A stretch of DNA of 64,000 nucleotides from Gloeopeniophorella convolvens (Eukaryota; Basidiomycota; Agaricomycetes; Russulales), in the NCBI GenBank assembly GCA_022496205.1, contig WTXD01000062.1:85374-149373 (forward strand), read 5' to 3'. The notes under the pieces are model-generated. The model was given only the letters and a program-made list of their open reading frames with translations. It was not told the origin of the DNA and made no database searches. This document shows, one piece after another, positions 42,435 to 55,082 of the stretch. The translations under genes and the position numbers were made by a program. Position 1 is the stretch's first letter. Every line of letters starts with the position of its first letter.

Positions 42435-45400
42435 TTATGGCTTTGCGGGTGTCTTAAACTTCTTATTTGCGTATGACACTGCCGAGCGGCCCATTCCAAG
42501 ACGCCGCTTCACCCCGGTGACGGGCGATCCTGGCGTTGTGCCTTCCACCTGATCCATCCTTTGCGTCGTAGGGGCAAGACCTGCTTGCGAACCCTCCCGG
42601 CGCTTGTTGAAGGGCGGATCATTCTCAAACGTTGAGTGTACCATATGCCCGGCGCGCGTCAACTTCTGGGTGCTGTTCTGGGTGGATTCAGGCGCGGTTC
42701 GAGAGTGAAGCGTCCGTTGCGTTGGGTGCATTCCCTGACCTGGTCGAGGTGCGGAACGTGGTTTGAGGTGCACCTCTTGCTCTTGGCGTTGGTGGACCTC
42801 GGGAAGCGGCTTGCTTGTTGACGGGACATGCCACGCAAGCTGCTCTGCAGGAGACCTCGAAGGTGAAAGAGGTAATCTAGGAGCACGGCTCTGGGAATGT
42901 GTCGTAGGTTGGTGTCCCTGAGGGAGTGGGTGTTGCGGAAACGAGTGAGACGTTGAACGAGGTTTCGCTATCTGCGCGGCGTTACCAGCGCCTGTAGGAT
43001 ACCCAGCGCTCCGGGGTTTGAAGATCAGCGACGTATCTAGACACTCCTTTGAGTATGGATTGCGCTCTCTGGGACGGCCACCGGTACTTACTGACGAATG
43101 AAGCGGCAGGTGCGGGCCCTCGTTGTTCTCCACCGACATTGACTCGAAATGCACCTGTGTGAGCCATGCCACCAGCCGCCGAGTAATTGGCGTTGGGAGC
43201 AGGGGCGACCAGGTCTTTAAGCCGTTGTGGCAAGGCAGATGCGTCACTATCGGGTAGCAAGGGCTGCGGATCAGAGATATGTCTAGCAAGTGCGAGAAAG
43301 TTGGGCATATACGTACAAATCTTTTACCCTCCGTCGTATTTCCTTGGTGTCTGGCGTAGGTCGGCCTGCTATTTTCGCCATGATTTCCACAGTACTGGAA
43401 GACAGATCTGGCAGCTCGTTGGAGAACAGTTGCTGCAGTTCGCATCCGAGTCAACATGGGAGATTGGAGGGTTGGAGGGCATGTTCACCTGCAGATCGTT
43501 CCCTATCGAAGAGACGAAGGGTGTGAGGGTCTTCTTAAGCGTAGAACCGGCCACCATGCGCTTCTCCGCGTGCAGCACGTAAAGAAGGCACTGTGCACGG
43601 GTACACGCGACATACAGAAGACGCCTAAAAGTGACGTGTTAGATGCTAGAATCGAGAGCGGATCGGGATCAGACGTTCACCTTTCCTCGTATTCATCTTC
43701 CGAACGAGCAAATGGGAAAACCTTATCCTCGGCTGGAGATCTCGTTAGTACCTCGGTCGCTGAGGTGCGAAGGCGAGGCGTCAAACCTGCAGGGACGAAG
43801 ACGACTGGCCACTCCAAACCCTTCGCGGCATGGCAAGTTGATATAGTCACTTTCTAGGCGCCGATGAGGACAAGGAAGGGTAAAAGAGGTTGTCTCGACA
43901 CACGTTCTCACTGCCATCTTCGCTTGTGTCCGAGTCTGTGGATAACATGGAGGTCTGCAGGAAGAGTCTCAAAGGCGTCTCTCTGAGATTGGCTTGTCAG
44001 CGGTTAGGCAATACAAAGGTGTCAGACAAACGTACTTCTGTGTGTCCGCCGGCACTGGACTTGTGCCCGGGGTCGACTCTGAACTGGCACTGACCCCGCC
44101 ATACGGAGTATGGCGTTTAGGCAGACCCGTGGCGTCTCCCAGAACCGGAGTTGTAGTCGGAGTGTCCACTTTGACTGGGTCAATCTCGATCGCCTGGTGC
44201 TCTTGGCTCGCGAAATTGATGAGCTCGAGGATATTATCTAAGCGGCTTTCAGCATCTGGCTGAGTTCTCTTCATATATTCCTCGTATTCAATCAGCCCTA
44301 TAAGCTGGCGCAGGAGTTCGGCGGGTCCGGCTCCCTGGTTGAGAGTAGTGAGCGCTAGTCTAGTCGACGAGAAGTAGATGAAACATACTGATTCAGCAGC
44401 TTTGCGCATTTCATGCATGACCTTGACGAATGGTGCGATCTTCTTCCGAAGTGGAGGCTTGGTGTCAGGGATCTTGCCATCTGCTATCCGTTCCATGGTT
44501 TCAAGGGGCGACTTCTTGTCATTCTCTGCCCTCGCGATGATCTGAGAAACGGACTGAAGGGATGTCGATCAGAGTAGGAAAATGTTATCACCGAAAGGAA
44601 AGTCACCTTCTCTCCCAGCCCACGCGGGGGTACATTCACGATTCTTGTGAATGCAGGCAAGAAACTCGGGTTGTCGAGAACTTGCAAGTATGCAAGGAGA
44701 TCTTTAATCTTGCGAGCCCAGATAAGTCACGGGACGAGCCGCACCAAAACCAAACTTGAATGGCGTACCTCAGCCCGATCGAAGAATTTATGACCTTTGA
44801 GAACTCGATAAGGAATACCTTCAGCTTGCAGGGCCGACTCCAGTCCTCGTGACAAGGCGTTGAACCTCACTAGGAGACAACGCCAGTCAGCGGGACGATA
44901 AAAATAGGTCCGAAGAAGGCCACACAGAGCACTACGAAGTCTTTCCAACCGAACATTCCGCCACTGTATGCGACAATACGCTTGATCTCAGATGCGGCAA
45001 ATTGTGCTTCTTGATGTTCAGATCCAAAGTGACAGAGCATAGGACGGGGCCCCTCGTTGTAAGATGTCCGCAGAGATTTCTTAATGCGCTTGTCATCTAA
45101 CTAAGGTCAGAACTATTTCATCGACTCAACGTCAGCCCCACCTTTTGAAATGATTGCGAGGCTAACATTGAGGATTGAGCCCGTGGAGCGATAGTTTTGC
45201 TCGAGATATATTTGCTCTGTCAAGGGAAAATCTATCCGCGGGTTGAGCTCAACGTGATCCATATGCCGAGCCTGCTCGACTTGCCTCGCTGCATGTTCGA
45301 TATATTCAGGATGTCGGCAGAACGCCAACCGTATACTATTGGCATGGGTCAGTGCAGGGGAGGCTGGAAAATAAGCCAAACATCATACTTGACTGATCAG

Positions 45401-46414
45401 GGTCGCCCACGATGGTGACGCAGCGATGAGTTTCGGAGATGAGTTTCATAATCTCATATTGAACACAATTAGTATCCTGACTTGAAGGGGTTTCGGATTA
45501 GCTACAGAGGAGTGGTGGCTGGCGTGAATGGAATACTCACAACTCGTCGACAAGTATGTGCTGACACCATGCAGCGACCTTCTGGTGGCGTTTGAATAAT
45601 CTTACGCCATAAAGGAGCAGATCGTCAAAGTCAAGACTATTGCTCGCGCGAAGCTCGTTATTATATTCGCGGAAGATTTCCCCAACGACCTCAGTAAAGG
45701 CGTCTGGCTTGACCCATTTCTTCGCGGCATCTTCCAGGAATTCACGGGGCCCAAAGCCTCGCGACTTCGCGTTTGATATTGTAGAACGTATGGTGCCCGG
45801 CTTGACTTCTGCATCTACCTTAGCAATATTACCCTTGAATGAGTTGATGCACCTGGCAATGAGACTCTCGCTTTGGAGATAAATGCGTGACGCGTTAGTT
45901 TGTTGATGGTGGAGTGAATTGTATATGTACCTCTCTGACGTGTCACAGATGGTGAAGTTCTCCCCTATCCCAACTAATTTGCCATGCTTTCGGAGGAACT
46001 GCGCACATAGTGCATGGAATGTCCCCATCTTGAGCTGCCGGGTCTTCTCCTTCCCGATGAGGTGTTGGAGTCGCTCCTTCATTTCATTGGCAGCTTTGTT
46101 TGTGAATGTTACTGCACACACGGAAGACGGTGTGATGGCATGTCGTAGGATGAGATACGCAATCCGGGAGGTCAGAACCTGATTATGTGGTGTTGGTGAT
46201 CTGGGACATGGCTCGAAAACGCCGTCACATTCTCACCTTGGTCTTGCCGCTTCCAGGGCCAGCTAAGATTTGAAGTGCTACGTCCGGGGGATGTACTACG
46301 GCTAAAATCGGGGGTGAACGCGGTTTGAAAGACTGAGGTGCACTAGGGGCTAATTGTCTCACCGGCCTTCTGTGCAACATTGAGGCTGGCCAAGAAAGGG
46401 AGCTCTGACTCCAT
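42435..46414 (-). CDS. UvrD/Srs2-type ATP-dependent DNA helicase
   Basis: A many-exon gene starting MESELPFLASLN. All superfamily 1A helicase motifs can be read: Walker A ILAGPGSGKTK, motif Ia VTFTNKAANEMKERL, motif Ic GTFHALCAQFLRKHG. Walker B is HILVDEF|QDTN, motif III GDPDQSIYGWRSAE, motif IV EQNYRSTGSIL. Motif V is STCHAAKGLEWPVVFVPA and motif VI RRLLYVACTRAQ. The C-terminal 350 or so residues are low-complexity (Pro/Ser/Gln) and end KKFKTPAKP. Srs2/UvrD enzymes move 3'-5' on single strands; Srs2 strips Rad51 to limit recombination at forks. The low-complexity tail could serve PCNA or Rad51 contact, but no clear PIP box is seen. Divergent from metacaspase 1 (338 bp apart). Confidence 0.88.
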
Positions 46415-46751
46415 GGCAGGGAGGGTGGGTAGTGGTCAGAATTGAAGGGATATATATCGATGCAGAGCCTGAGCATACGCGCCGCACCAATCGAATTGAT
46501 CGCGTTCTGCAAAATGTGACCCCGCTGGCACGACGCGTCGCGTCGCGTTTGGGATGTGGAAAGGTCGGGTGATCGTGCCTTTGCAGCCATGTGATGTCCT
46601 GCGCCCACGTGGTGTGACGCGCTTTCTCCTTCGCGTGACAGGCATCGTCGCACAGCCCTAAGTTCCTGGTACAAGTACTAAACTCAGCTGGGCCACCATC
46701 TGTCGTTGTTTGGCTCTCACCACGCTGCGCATCTTCTGACCAGACGCTCTC
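46415..46751. promoter_or_regulatory. Shared divergent promoter, helicase / metacaspase 1
   Basis: 337 bp separate the two start codons, so the DNA-repair helicase and the first metacaspase must share regulatory space. A TATA-like ATATATATCG lies at about 46449-46458 in an orientation usable by the minus-strand helicase gene. Co-regulation is inference. Confidence 0.45.
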
Positions 46752-49224
46752 ATGGAACCGTGGAATAACTATCCCGGCTCTTATCGCCCCCCTCCTGGGC
46801 CACCCACGGGCCCGCCTCCCGGACAAAGTGGCTATGGCCCGCCAAGGTGATCTGGAATTCGATTGGACCTTGTCTTGCGTTCTGACCCCTTCTGCTGAAC
46901 CATAGCGGTTTCGGTTTCCCCACTCCGTGATTTCAGTATTCTCTTGCCTCTCGTGACCATCTGATCGCCCGTTCAGCGATGGTCAGTACAACCAACCTGG
47001 ATACTCACCCTCTTACGGCCCCCCACCTGGCCCATCCCCCGGCCCACCGCTCAGGTACTACCCTGCGGCCATTGGAGGCTATGTGGCTGATATACATCGC
47101 CTTGTAGCTATGGAGGTTACGGCGCACCCCCCGTCCCCCCGCCCGGTCCCCCTTCTGGACCGCCGCCTATCCCTCCTAGGAGCAGTTACCCAGGATCTGA
47201 TCATGCTTCGAGGTATCCTGGTCAAGATGGTATTATGCCACCTGCTGGTCCTCCTCCTGGTCCTCCTCCGTAAGTTACCATACGTCATCTCAAAGTCGGC
47301 AATCATGTACGACTATTCACAGGAGCAACTACGGCGGGAATTACGGGCCTCCGCGTGCGTGGAATGACACAGCTTCGCGCCTGAGAGAATCCCGTGTTAA
47401 TTTGTGACAGCGGGACCCCCTCCCCGTCCTCCCCAGGGGCACCAGAATTACGGGCCCCAGTTTCAAGGCAATGATCGGCAAGTGCAACAGCCGTTCTTCG
47501 AGTATTCGCAGTGTACTGGAAAAAAGAGGGCTCTCTGTGTGAGTGCCTCTCGTGGCTACTGTAACGATATGCAAGGATTCACTCGTGCGGCTGGTCAGAT
47601 CGGAATCAATTACATTGGAACACAGGCTGAGCTGAGGGGTTGTATCAATGATGCTCGCAACATGGAGAGATTTCTATGTGGTGTGTCATGGGAGTACGTT
47701 ACGTGCTTAAGTATTGACGTTGCGGCTTCAGATCGATTTGGCTACAAGCGGGACGATATCGTCGTCTTGACTGATGACCAACAGGATCCGCGTTCGAAGC
47801 CTACGAAGAGGAACATGGTTAGTGTCTTCGACAATTTCTGACTCTCAAAGCACTCACATGCCCCAATAGTTGGAAGCAATGCGATGGCTGGTCATGGGTG
47901 CTCAGCCCAATGACTCACTATTCTTCCACTGTATGGCTTCATCGCTCTTGTAGACGAGTTTTATTGAAAATCTCACAAACACTTTCCCTAGACTCTGGCC
48001 ATGGTGGCCAGACGAAGGACCAAGATGGTGACGAGGGAGATGGTTATGATGAAGGTCTGCATTATGTTGCCAACGACCTGCATGGCTCAAGACTCAGAAT
48101 AACTTCATCAGTTATCTACCCCGTGGACTTCAAGCAAGCAGGTCATATAGTCGACGATGTTCGTTGATACGCATTCATGCCGAGTCTGGCCCTCCAAAAT
48201 CTCACACATTCATCCTCGTAGGAGATGCATAATATTATGGTCCGACCTTTACCTCCTGGCTGCCGGCTTACTGCGATTTATGATGTGAGTACGAGCTGGC
48301 TGCAAGGGTCTCAGCTCGCTTGTTCAACTTGTCACCTCAGTCCTGCCACTCCGGATCCGCTTTGGGTAGGTTCGTTTGCCAATATCGCACCACGTTATCT
48401 GAACACGTTTCCGTGTAGATCTGCCCTACATCGTGCGTATCACCGCGGTTTACAGACGTCACGCCTGAGGTGTTTGCCTAGTATTCTACGGAGGGTAAAG
48501 TGAAGGAGCCCAATCTTGCTGCTGAGGCCGGTCAGGGGCTTCTCAGCGCGGTTACATCATATGCGCGTGGCGACATGGGCGGCGTCTTCAAGTCCTTTGG
48601 TGGTCTTGTCAAGACTGCCACCGGGGGGAGAGGGGCAGAGCAAAAGGCTCGTCGCACGAAGACCAGTCCAGCCGACGCTGTGCGTCTGCACTTGTTAGCG
48701 CCTGCTTAAGTCGATTGAACCCCCGTATAGATATCGTGGAGCGGTTGTAAGGATTCCCAGACTAGTGCAGACGCTGTGGAGGCCGGTTCGGCCACGGGGG
48801 CTATGAGCTTTGTCAGCTTCCCGTCATCACATCCATCTTTTACTTCAGGCTAATGCACTTCGCAGGCGTTCATAAGCGCGCTTAGTACGTGCCCTTGAGA
48901 AAGTGCTGAAGTCGTCTGACGCCCCAGCCACTAGCCCAGCAGCCCCAACAGAGCTACCAACAACTTCTTCAGTCTATTCGGTGAGTGTCGCTTGCGTTGG
49001 TGAAACTGCGATGTTGGAGCCGTCGTTTCAGCTCTATTCTGCGCGCAAAGTACAGTCAGAAGCCGCAGGTTTGAGGATTTACCACTTTACCCTTCTACAC
49101 GTCGGCTCATGTCCCCTTGTTCAGCTTTCAAGCTCTCACCCTATGGTACGTGGTGCCGGTTGCACAGCTCCAGAGCACGTTGTTCAAGCCTTCCTAGGAC
49201 ACTAACCTGCAGTTCATCGCTTGA
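46752..49224 (+). CDS. Type I metacaspase 1 with Pro/Gly-rich prodomain
   Basis: Start [18 protein letters not shown]; the first ~150 residues, spread over several small exons, are PPPGPP-type repeats as in yeast Mca1. The p20 domain begins [21 protein letters not shown] and continues [17 protein letters not shown]. The catalytic His is in [15 protein letters not shown]. The catalytic Cys is in [13 protein letters not shown], created by splicing at about 48285/48341. The p10 part includes a Gly-rich [19 protein letters not shown] and ends in SSSHP. The last exon is tiny (FIA, stop at 49222). Metacaspases are Ca2+-dependent Arg/Lys-specific cysteine proteases acting in protein quality control and cell death. 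Upstream partner of a second copy at 49841. Confidence 0.9.
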
Positions 49225-49840
49225 TGTGACGGCAAGTGGCAGTGTCGTACCGCATTTCCTGTGTTGTGATCTTGATAAGACGAAACAATTGTATGTATGT
49301 AGAATCGGGCTCGTCCTTGTATTAAATTCGGCTTGAGGCCTGGCCTTGCCACGTGCAACAAATGCTCTCACAGGCTCACAACACCAGCGGGCGTGCGAAT
49401 ATCCGTCTATTATTATATATATATGCATGACTGCATCGACAAGGTACAGAATTAACCTATGTATTACATACAGAGTCTGCCAATTCCCTACCCACGAAAC
49501 CCCAGTGGGCTGACTCGATCGAGGCCTGCAGACATAGCAACGGATTGACATATAGAACGCAACGCATAACCCTGACTACATCCCACTTGGGTCCCACCGC
49601 CTTCCTGGCACACATACACGGCCGCACCCCAGCACCGGCACCGCTTACCATGAGTATCGCCTCCGGGACTCAGGCTGTGATAGCAGATAGGCGCCCCAAG
49701 GACAGTCGTCCTTATATCCAGTGCACGGAACTCAGTACCGAGTCACAGCAACACATGGCATATATCTACCCGAGTCACTGCGTACACCATCCTTTCTCCC
49801 GAGTTGCTCTGCAGCCACGTAGACGACAAGTCAACTCTTC
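49225..49840. other. Intergenic between tandem metacaspases
   Basis: About 615 bp. Contains the metacaspase 1 3' UTR and the metacaspase 2 promoter; an AT-rich TATTATTATATATATATGC run lies near 49408-49427. No gene called. Confidence 0.4.
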
Positions 49841-52509
49841 ATGGCTTACTACCCGACTCAACCATGGCCTCAAGAGCCCCTACATGGGTCTCCCGCGGTT
49901 TCACACAGCCATTCGCCAGCTATGTACGCCAGTTACTCGTGGTTCCTGCCGTCACGATTTGGTTGTACTGACTCTGCATTCTTCCAGCTCGCGCAGGCGA
50001 GCGGCCCCGACCTCTCAGTGGCAAGCATCACAGGCGTGAGATACCATCCTTTGCGACTCAGATGTAAACCCGGACTGAGCACCTGCACGACCAGGAACGT
50101 TCCTGGTCCCTACATGCCGCATGCCGAGCCCTACAATCCCGCTCATGATCGCGCAGCGGGTGGCAACTATCAGTACGGCGGTAATATCAGCACGCCGAGC
50201 GGTACATTTCTCGATAATCGGGCCTTTGCCCCATCAACACCCCCACAAGTACCCGCAAGAGAGCCTCGCCCTCACCGTCTTCAGGAATATACACCGACAT
50301 CCCCGCCACCAAGGTATCAGCCAGCGCAGACCGTGCTATCACCCCCAGCAAGCTATGGCGCGCCGCCGCAAGGCCTTGGTGATCAATCAATACCGAGGAG
50401 AGTCCCGCCTTCAAGCTACTATCGGCCACCCCAGACTGCATTGCAGCGATCTGACCGACCAACCATATCGCTGCCTATCCCAGCGACAGAGCACCGGACT
50501 TTTCCGACCGCTTATCCTGATTTACAAGCCAACCGAGGTGACGCGACAAATTATGGATTTTCCAATGGTCAGTACCTTGGAAGCCCCCACATGCCTGGGA
50601 GTTCCACTCATCAGGGACCCCCACAAGTCCCTGATGTCTTCCTTCTTCCCAACAACTACAACATGTCTGTGCCCGTGGGATCTATTCACACTGCCCCAGG
50701 CTGGGGAACACAGGGAAACCAGTTCCCGAACCACATGAATGCTATTGGGGGGCCATCCGCGCACTCACAGCATCAGCCCGCCCCCACTCGAGTTTCACAA
50801 CAAAATCCTCCTGACCTTCTATGCGATGGTTCGAAGAAAGCTGTCATTGTGAGCCTCTGAATGCCTCTCCCGATATCTGAGGCATGCCTCAGTACTAACT
50901 TCTACACGAGATTGGCATCAACTATGTCGGAAGCTATTTTCCGGATGTCCCGAAGCTGAAGGGGTGTATCCAGGATGCCATTGCCATCGCCGACTTTATT
51001 CACAGTACTTATTTTCCTATCTGCGCCTTCACCAATATTCTGACCTAAAGGCCAGAGTACTACCACTTTCGGAAAGAAGACATTCTCATTCTCGTCGACG
51101 ACCCGGAAGCACTTGGGGGTTCTGGATGGACATGTTGGGCTGCCCCGACGCGCGCAAATATCGTGAGTTGTCCCAGCTCGTAGGAGGCGATTGTTCTCAT
51201 TTGCCGGGTACTCGCAGATATTGGCAATGAACTGGTTGATCGATAATGCCCAAAAGAACGGCTCTTTATTTTTCTACTGTATGCGATCACAGGCATTGAC
51301 TCCACTCTGTGTTCTGATTAACGGTGACTATTTGTTCTCAGTCTCCGGCCACGGCAGCCAGGTCGAAGATCAGAACGGAGACGAGTCGGACGGGTGGGAT
51401 GAATGTTTGTTCGCCAACACTTTTCGCGGAGTTCCGATATTGAAACGCTACCTTTCAGGCATCTGGACCATGAACGATGTTCCCGGTGGCAGCAATGGCG
51501 AAATCATTGATGATGTGGCTCACTTCACCGTCCTACTTTATACCAGCCAGCTAATCCATCCCATAGCAAATCCACAAAATCATGGTCAAAGGGAGGTCAC
51601 TTCCACGCGGGTGTCGCTTGACTGCGCTGTTCGACGTGAGCACGGTTCTTACGGGGACTTGATGACAATCACGCACCATAAATTTGTTCGCAGTCCTGTC
51701 ACTCCGGCACAGTCCTCGGTACGTTATGCATCGCGTATCTTGTTTATCCTTGTTGGTTCACATCGTCCTTAGATCTCCCATATGTGGTGAGCAGTTCTTC
51801 CGCTCTGATAAACCTCCTTCTTGACTATGACGCCGCGTAGTATACACATACATCACGAGGTCGACATGAACAACGCAATAACATGCGTCGCTACATCCAG
51901 AAGTGGCAGGCATTCAAGAGTGTCAACGCAGTAAGCGTCGTCTTGCAGATACCGTGAATCTGTCGTCTTGATTATCCTTGTAGGTGTGTTTGAGCGCCTG
52001 TACGGATGAAGGACGTGCCGTTGAGAGGCAGGGTGGTGGTGCGTTGAGAGAGGCAAGTCTCACTGGCCAACTTCCCAAAGCTAGTATTGATTAGCTCGGA
52101 TCTGGTGCTGATCTTAGGCATTCATTCAAGTCATGTGTATGTTTCGCACATGCTTCCAACACCTGTAAGACTCAACTAGCCCCTATAGCCCCGACACGCG
52201 GTGGGTCAAAGACATACTACGAAGTCCTTTTGGAGATACAGTGCGTCCGTAAGCTGTGGTTTCAGTCCACGGTCCGCCGATACGTACCCTAGGAAAAATA
52301 TGCCAAGGGACCCTCAAAGCGGACGTTTCCTTCAGTGGCCCCAAGTAAGTTCTTCTAGTGGGTGTGAGGATTGAGGTATTCTTAACGTTGTCTATAGCTC
52401 TCAAGTTCTCTTCAGATGGTACGTCCTTTTATATATCGTATGGACATCTTGCGCTCATATGCGAATACGCGCGTCACTCTAGAACCTGAACAAGGAGTTT
52501 CTCATCTGA
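49841..52509 (+). CDS. Type I metacaspase 2 with long Pro/Gln/Tyr-rich prodomain
   Basis: Starts MAYYPTQPWPQEPLHGSP. The prodomain (over 250 residues) is Pro/Ser/Tyr/Gln-rich but lacks the regular PPPGPP repeat of copy 1. The p20 domain reads SKKAVI|IGINYVGSYFPDVPKLKGC, then HFRKEDILILVDDPE. The catalytic His is in FFYFSGHGSQVEDQNGDESD. The catalytic Cys is in FD|SCHSGT, split by an intron near 51640-51692. A p10 part follows: CLSACTDEGRAVE, GGGALRE, TYYEVLLEI, then LSSSLKMNLNKEFLI after small exons. The stop is at 52507. Both catalytic residues are kept, so it should be an active Ca2+-dependent protease. It is a diverged tandem duplicate of metacaspase 1, and the exon chain after 51780 is less certain. 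Confidence 0.82.
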
Positions 52510-52967
52510 GTCACCTTCTCCATGGCCACTGTATCATTGCTTCCAGACCCATTGCATCTACATTATATGTAAACTTACGCCCCGCACAATAATCAACGCC
52601 TCGGCCTGTGCTGGCTATCCAGCTCGCACGTCACCGCACATGCTACCTCTCTGTCGATCCCAACGGCAAGTTCAAGGAAATGAATCCGGAGGTTGAATGG
52701 ACCATGCATAAATGTAGATTCCTATACCCACATAGCGATGCCAAGAATCTACGTATAAGAGACATCCACGCCACAGCGTCACACATATGTACACCTTCGA
52801 ACATGATATAGACATACATTGTAATACAATTGAACTATGTAGCGTAGGTGATTAAGGGCCCAACAAGAGGGGATGCATTAATGCCACTGGGGTTGATGCA
52901 CCCACAGGCGAATCCAACGTTGAAGTGGGGCGCCTTCGCAACGAGTGTTTGTGCAGATGGGCTAGGC
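52510..52967. other. Convergent 3' region
   Basis: About 455 bp between metacaspase 2 (plus) and the metallophosphatase (minus), both ending here. No gene recognised. Confidence 0.45.
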
Positions 52968-54699
52968 TCAATCGGCGCTATGTTGTTTCTGCTCTCTATG
53001 CTTATGGCATTTCACGCTGGTAAGGCGTCCGTGTCCGTTGTCCCCGAAAGGAATGCTATCTGGGGTTGGCTCAGCGTCGTCGCCGTCATCATCATCGTTC
53101 AGGTCATCGTCAATGTCATCCCGGACCACACGGATACGCGGCGGGATAGCCCTCCGGTGTTCATGTGCAGTCTCAAGGATGAGTGCGGTGAGCCTCCGAC
53201 CATAGACCTGTACATTCAGATGGACTCTTGAATGAATGATCTGATAGCAGGGAGCTGCCACGTACGCATCCGGTATCCAAGCCAATGGACCATCTATTCA
53301 CGTCGAGTCCGCGAGAGGCCGCATGGCCATAGACAACCGTGGAAGGATGACAAGGGAGGGTAGTTGCTTTGCCTTGTGCGGTCGCCGAGTCAAAGCCCAC
53401 GCATCGAGAAATGACACCGTTCCATACATCTGTCCATGGCTTGCCTTTGTCTGTCTTCCTATGCATCACACCACATGTCAGTGAAAGAAAACAGCACGAG
53501 GAAGGCCTTACCTGGAGACAGTGTTGTCCTTGCGCAAATTCCGCATATTCAATACCACCCAAGGGTCATTGTTCTGCTTGATGTCGTTCAGGATGGCAAG
53601 CTCCTGAGCATTCCGGAGAACAGGAACCGAATGCTGTCGAGTTGATGGCAGAAGCCTCGGCAAGCGAGCGAGCGGCTGTCGCTTAGAGGTCATGGAGAGT
53701 GTTGGGTCGTATGGGAGAAGCCCTGCGTGGGCAAGGAAGGAATGCTCTGACGGAAGATGGACCACGAGGGGAAGAGAGACGAGATAGTCATAATCGGCCT
53801 TTGACATCGCGCTGGGAACCCTTGGGTCAATGGCTATGGGTCATTAGAGCGAATAAGGCTCACCGAGCGACTCGGTAATGGTCGGAGAATAGCTGCCAGC
53901 CTTTGGGAATCTTTGACCACCATTTCTTGTGGTTCTTTGTTCCTCTTTGCTTCTGCTTTTTCACCCACTCCTCAGTGTCTTCGTCGTCTTCCAGATTTCC
54001 GCTTGAATTTTCGGCCTCCCATTTCTCTTCGAGGTCTGACAGCCATCGCGAACCGGCTCCCGCTTCCGCACCCTCGACCCAGTGCATCCATGCGCGCCAC
54101 TCTATGACCTTCTGGTCGTGGTTTCCACGCACGCCGGAGACGTTGTGGGCACTCATGAAGGAGAGTACAGAGAGCGACCCCGCATGCGTGCCCTTCGCGG
54201 TGATGTCGCCGAGATGAATGAGCGTGTCTTTACTCGAGTTGTATGATATTTCGCTCAGGAGATCACTTGGTTCAGGGTGAGAGCGCGCACTGCTAGCATA
54301 GCAACGAGAGACGTACTCCAGGGCCAAACTCATTCCATGAATGTCCCCGACTATTATGGCTCGTCGTTCGGGATCGTCTGCGGGGCAACAGTTGGCAGGT
54401 AGGCGCGTGATGAACGGAAGCTGGCAGACCTAGTGAGAGCTGCTCGGCGGATACCGTTCCGACATGGACATAGTTTCCAAAATCCGGGATGCCTACATGG
54501 AATAAATGAAGTGGAAATGAGCACAATAAACGCCTGCCTCATGTTGACGGCTCGATAGCTTCGACTGACCGGAACCTTTCGTAGAGGCGCCCGCCGCATT
54601 ATCCAGGACCGCCTGGCGTAAACCAGAGGAGAAGACATATATCAGGAAGAATGAAATGACAAAGAACGCGGTCGCGTTCCTCAGGGTTGACTGTGTCAT
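52968..54699 (-). CDS. Calcineurin-like metallophosphatase, Ppn2-like
   Basis: N-terminal membrane anchor MTQSTLRNATAFFVISFFLI followed by a lumenal-type domain. Metal-binding signatures are in order: VGDIHGMSLALE (D, H), HLGDITAKGTHAGS (D), VSGVRGNHDQKVIEW (N, H), FLAHAGLLPYDPT (H), and VYGHAASRGLD (H). These are the motifs of calcineurin-type phosphoesterases. The anchor-plus-domain plan resembles yeast Ppn2 (YNL217W), a vacuolar zinc-dependent endopolyphosphatase. The C-terminal 40 residues hold an Asp-rich stretch (RDDIDDDLNDDDDGDD), which may bind metal or simply be acidic. A likely role is polyphosphate cleavage in the vacuole; serine/threonine phosphatase activity cannot be ruled out. 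Divergent from the class V aminotransferase gene by 383 bp. Confidence 0.85.
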
Positions 54700-55082
54700 G
54701 GTGTCGAAGTGCAAGTGCCCGTTGGTCTGCGGGCAAAGCTTAAAGCCGACTCGCTGTGCCAACGGCGGCGCTGATGTCATGCCGGGCCTGTGTCATACAT
54801 CTGCACAGATCTTATCTTATCAGCGTGTCGCTCGAGCGCCGCGTGAGTCAGTGGCAGTTGCAGGCTGTTGCGAGGGCCGGTGCCAGTGCCGTATGTACTT
54901 ACAGCTTCTACGCCGTGTCATGCATGTCACGACTCACGAGTCGGGTCCGTCGCTTTCCCACTGTACGTCAGGTTCACACTACCGGACGTAAAATACCCCC
55001 ACGCAGCCTTCGATTGTCTCTCTCTGCCCGCTGACTGACTGGCCTTTGTCTGGTGCCAATACCTCTACTGGCCATAATTCGA

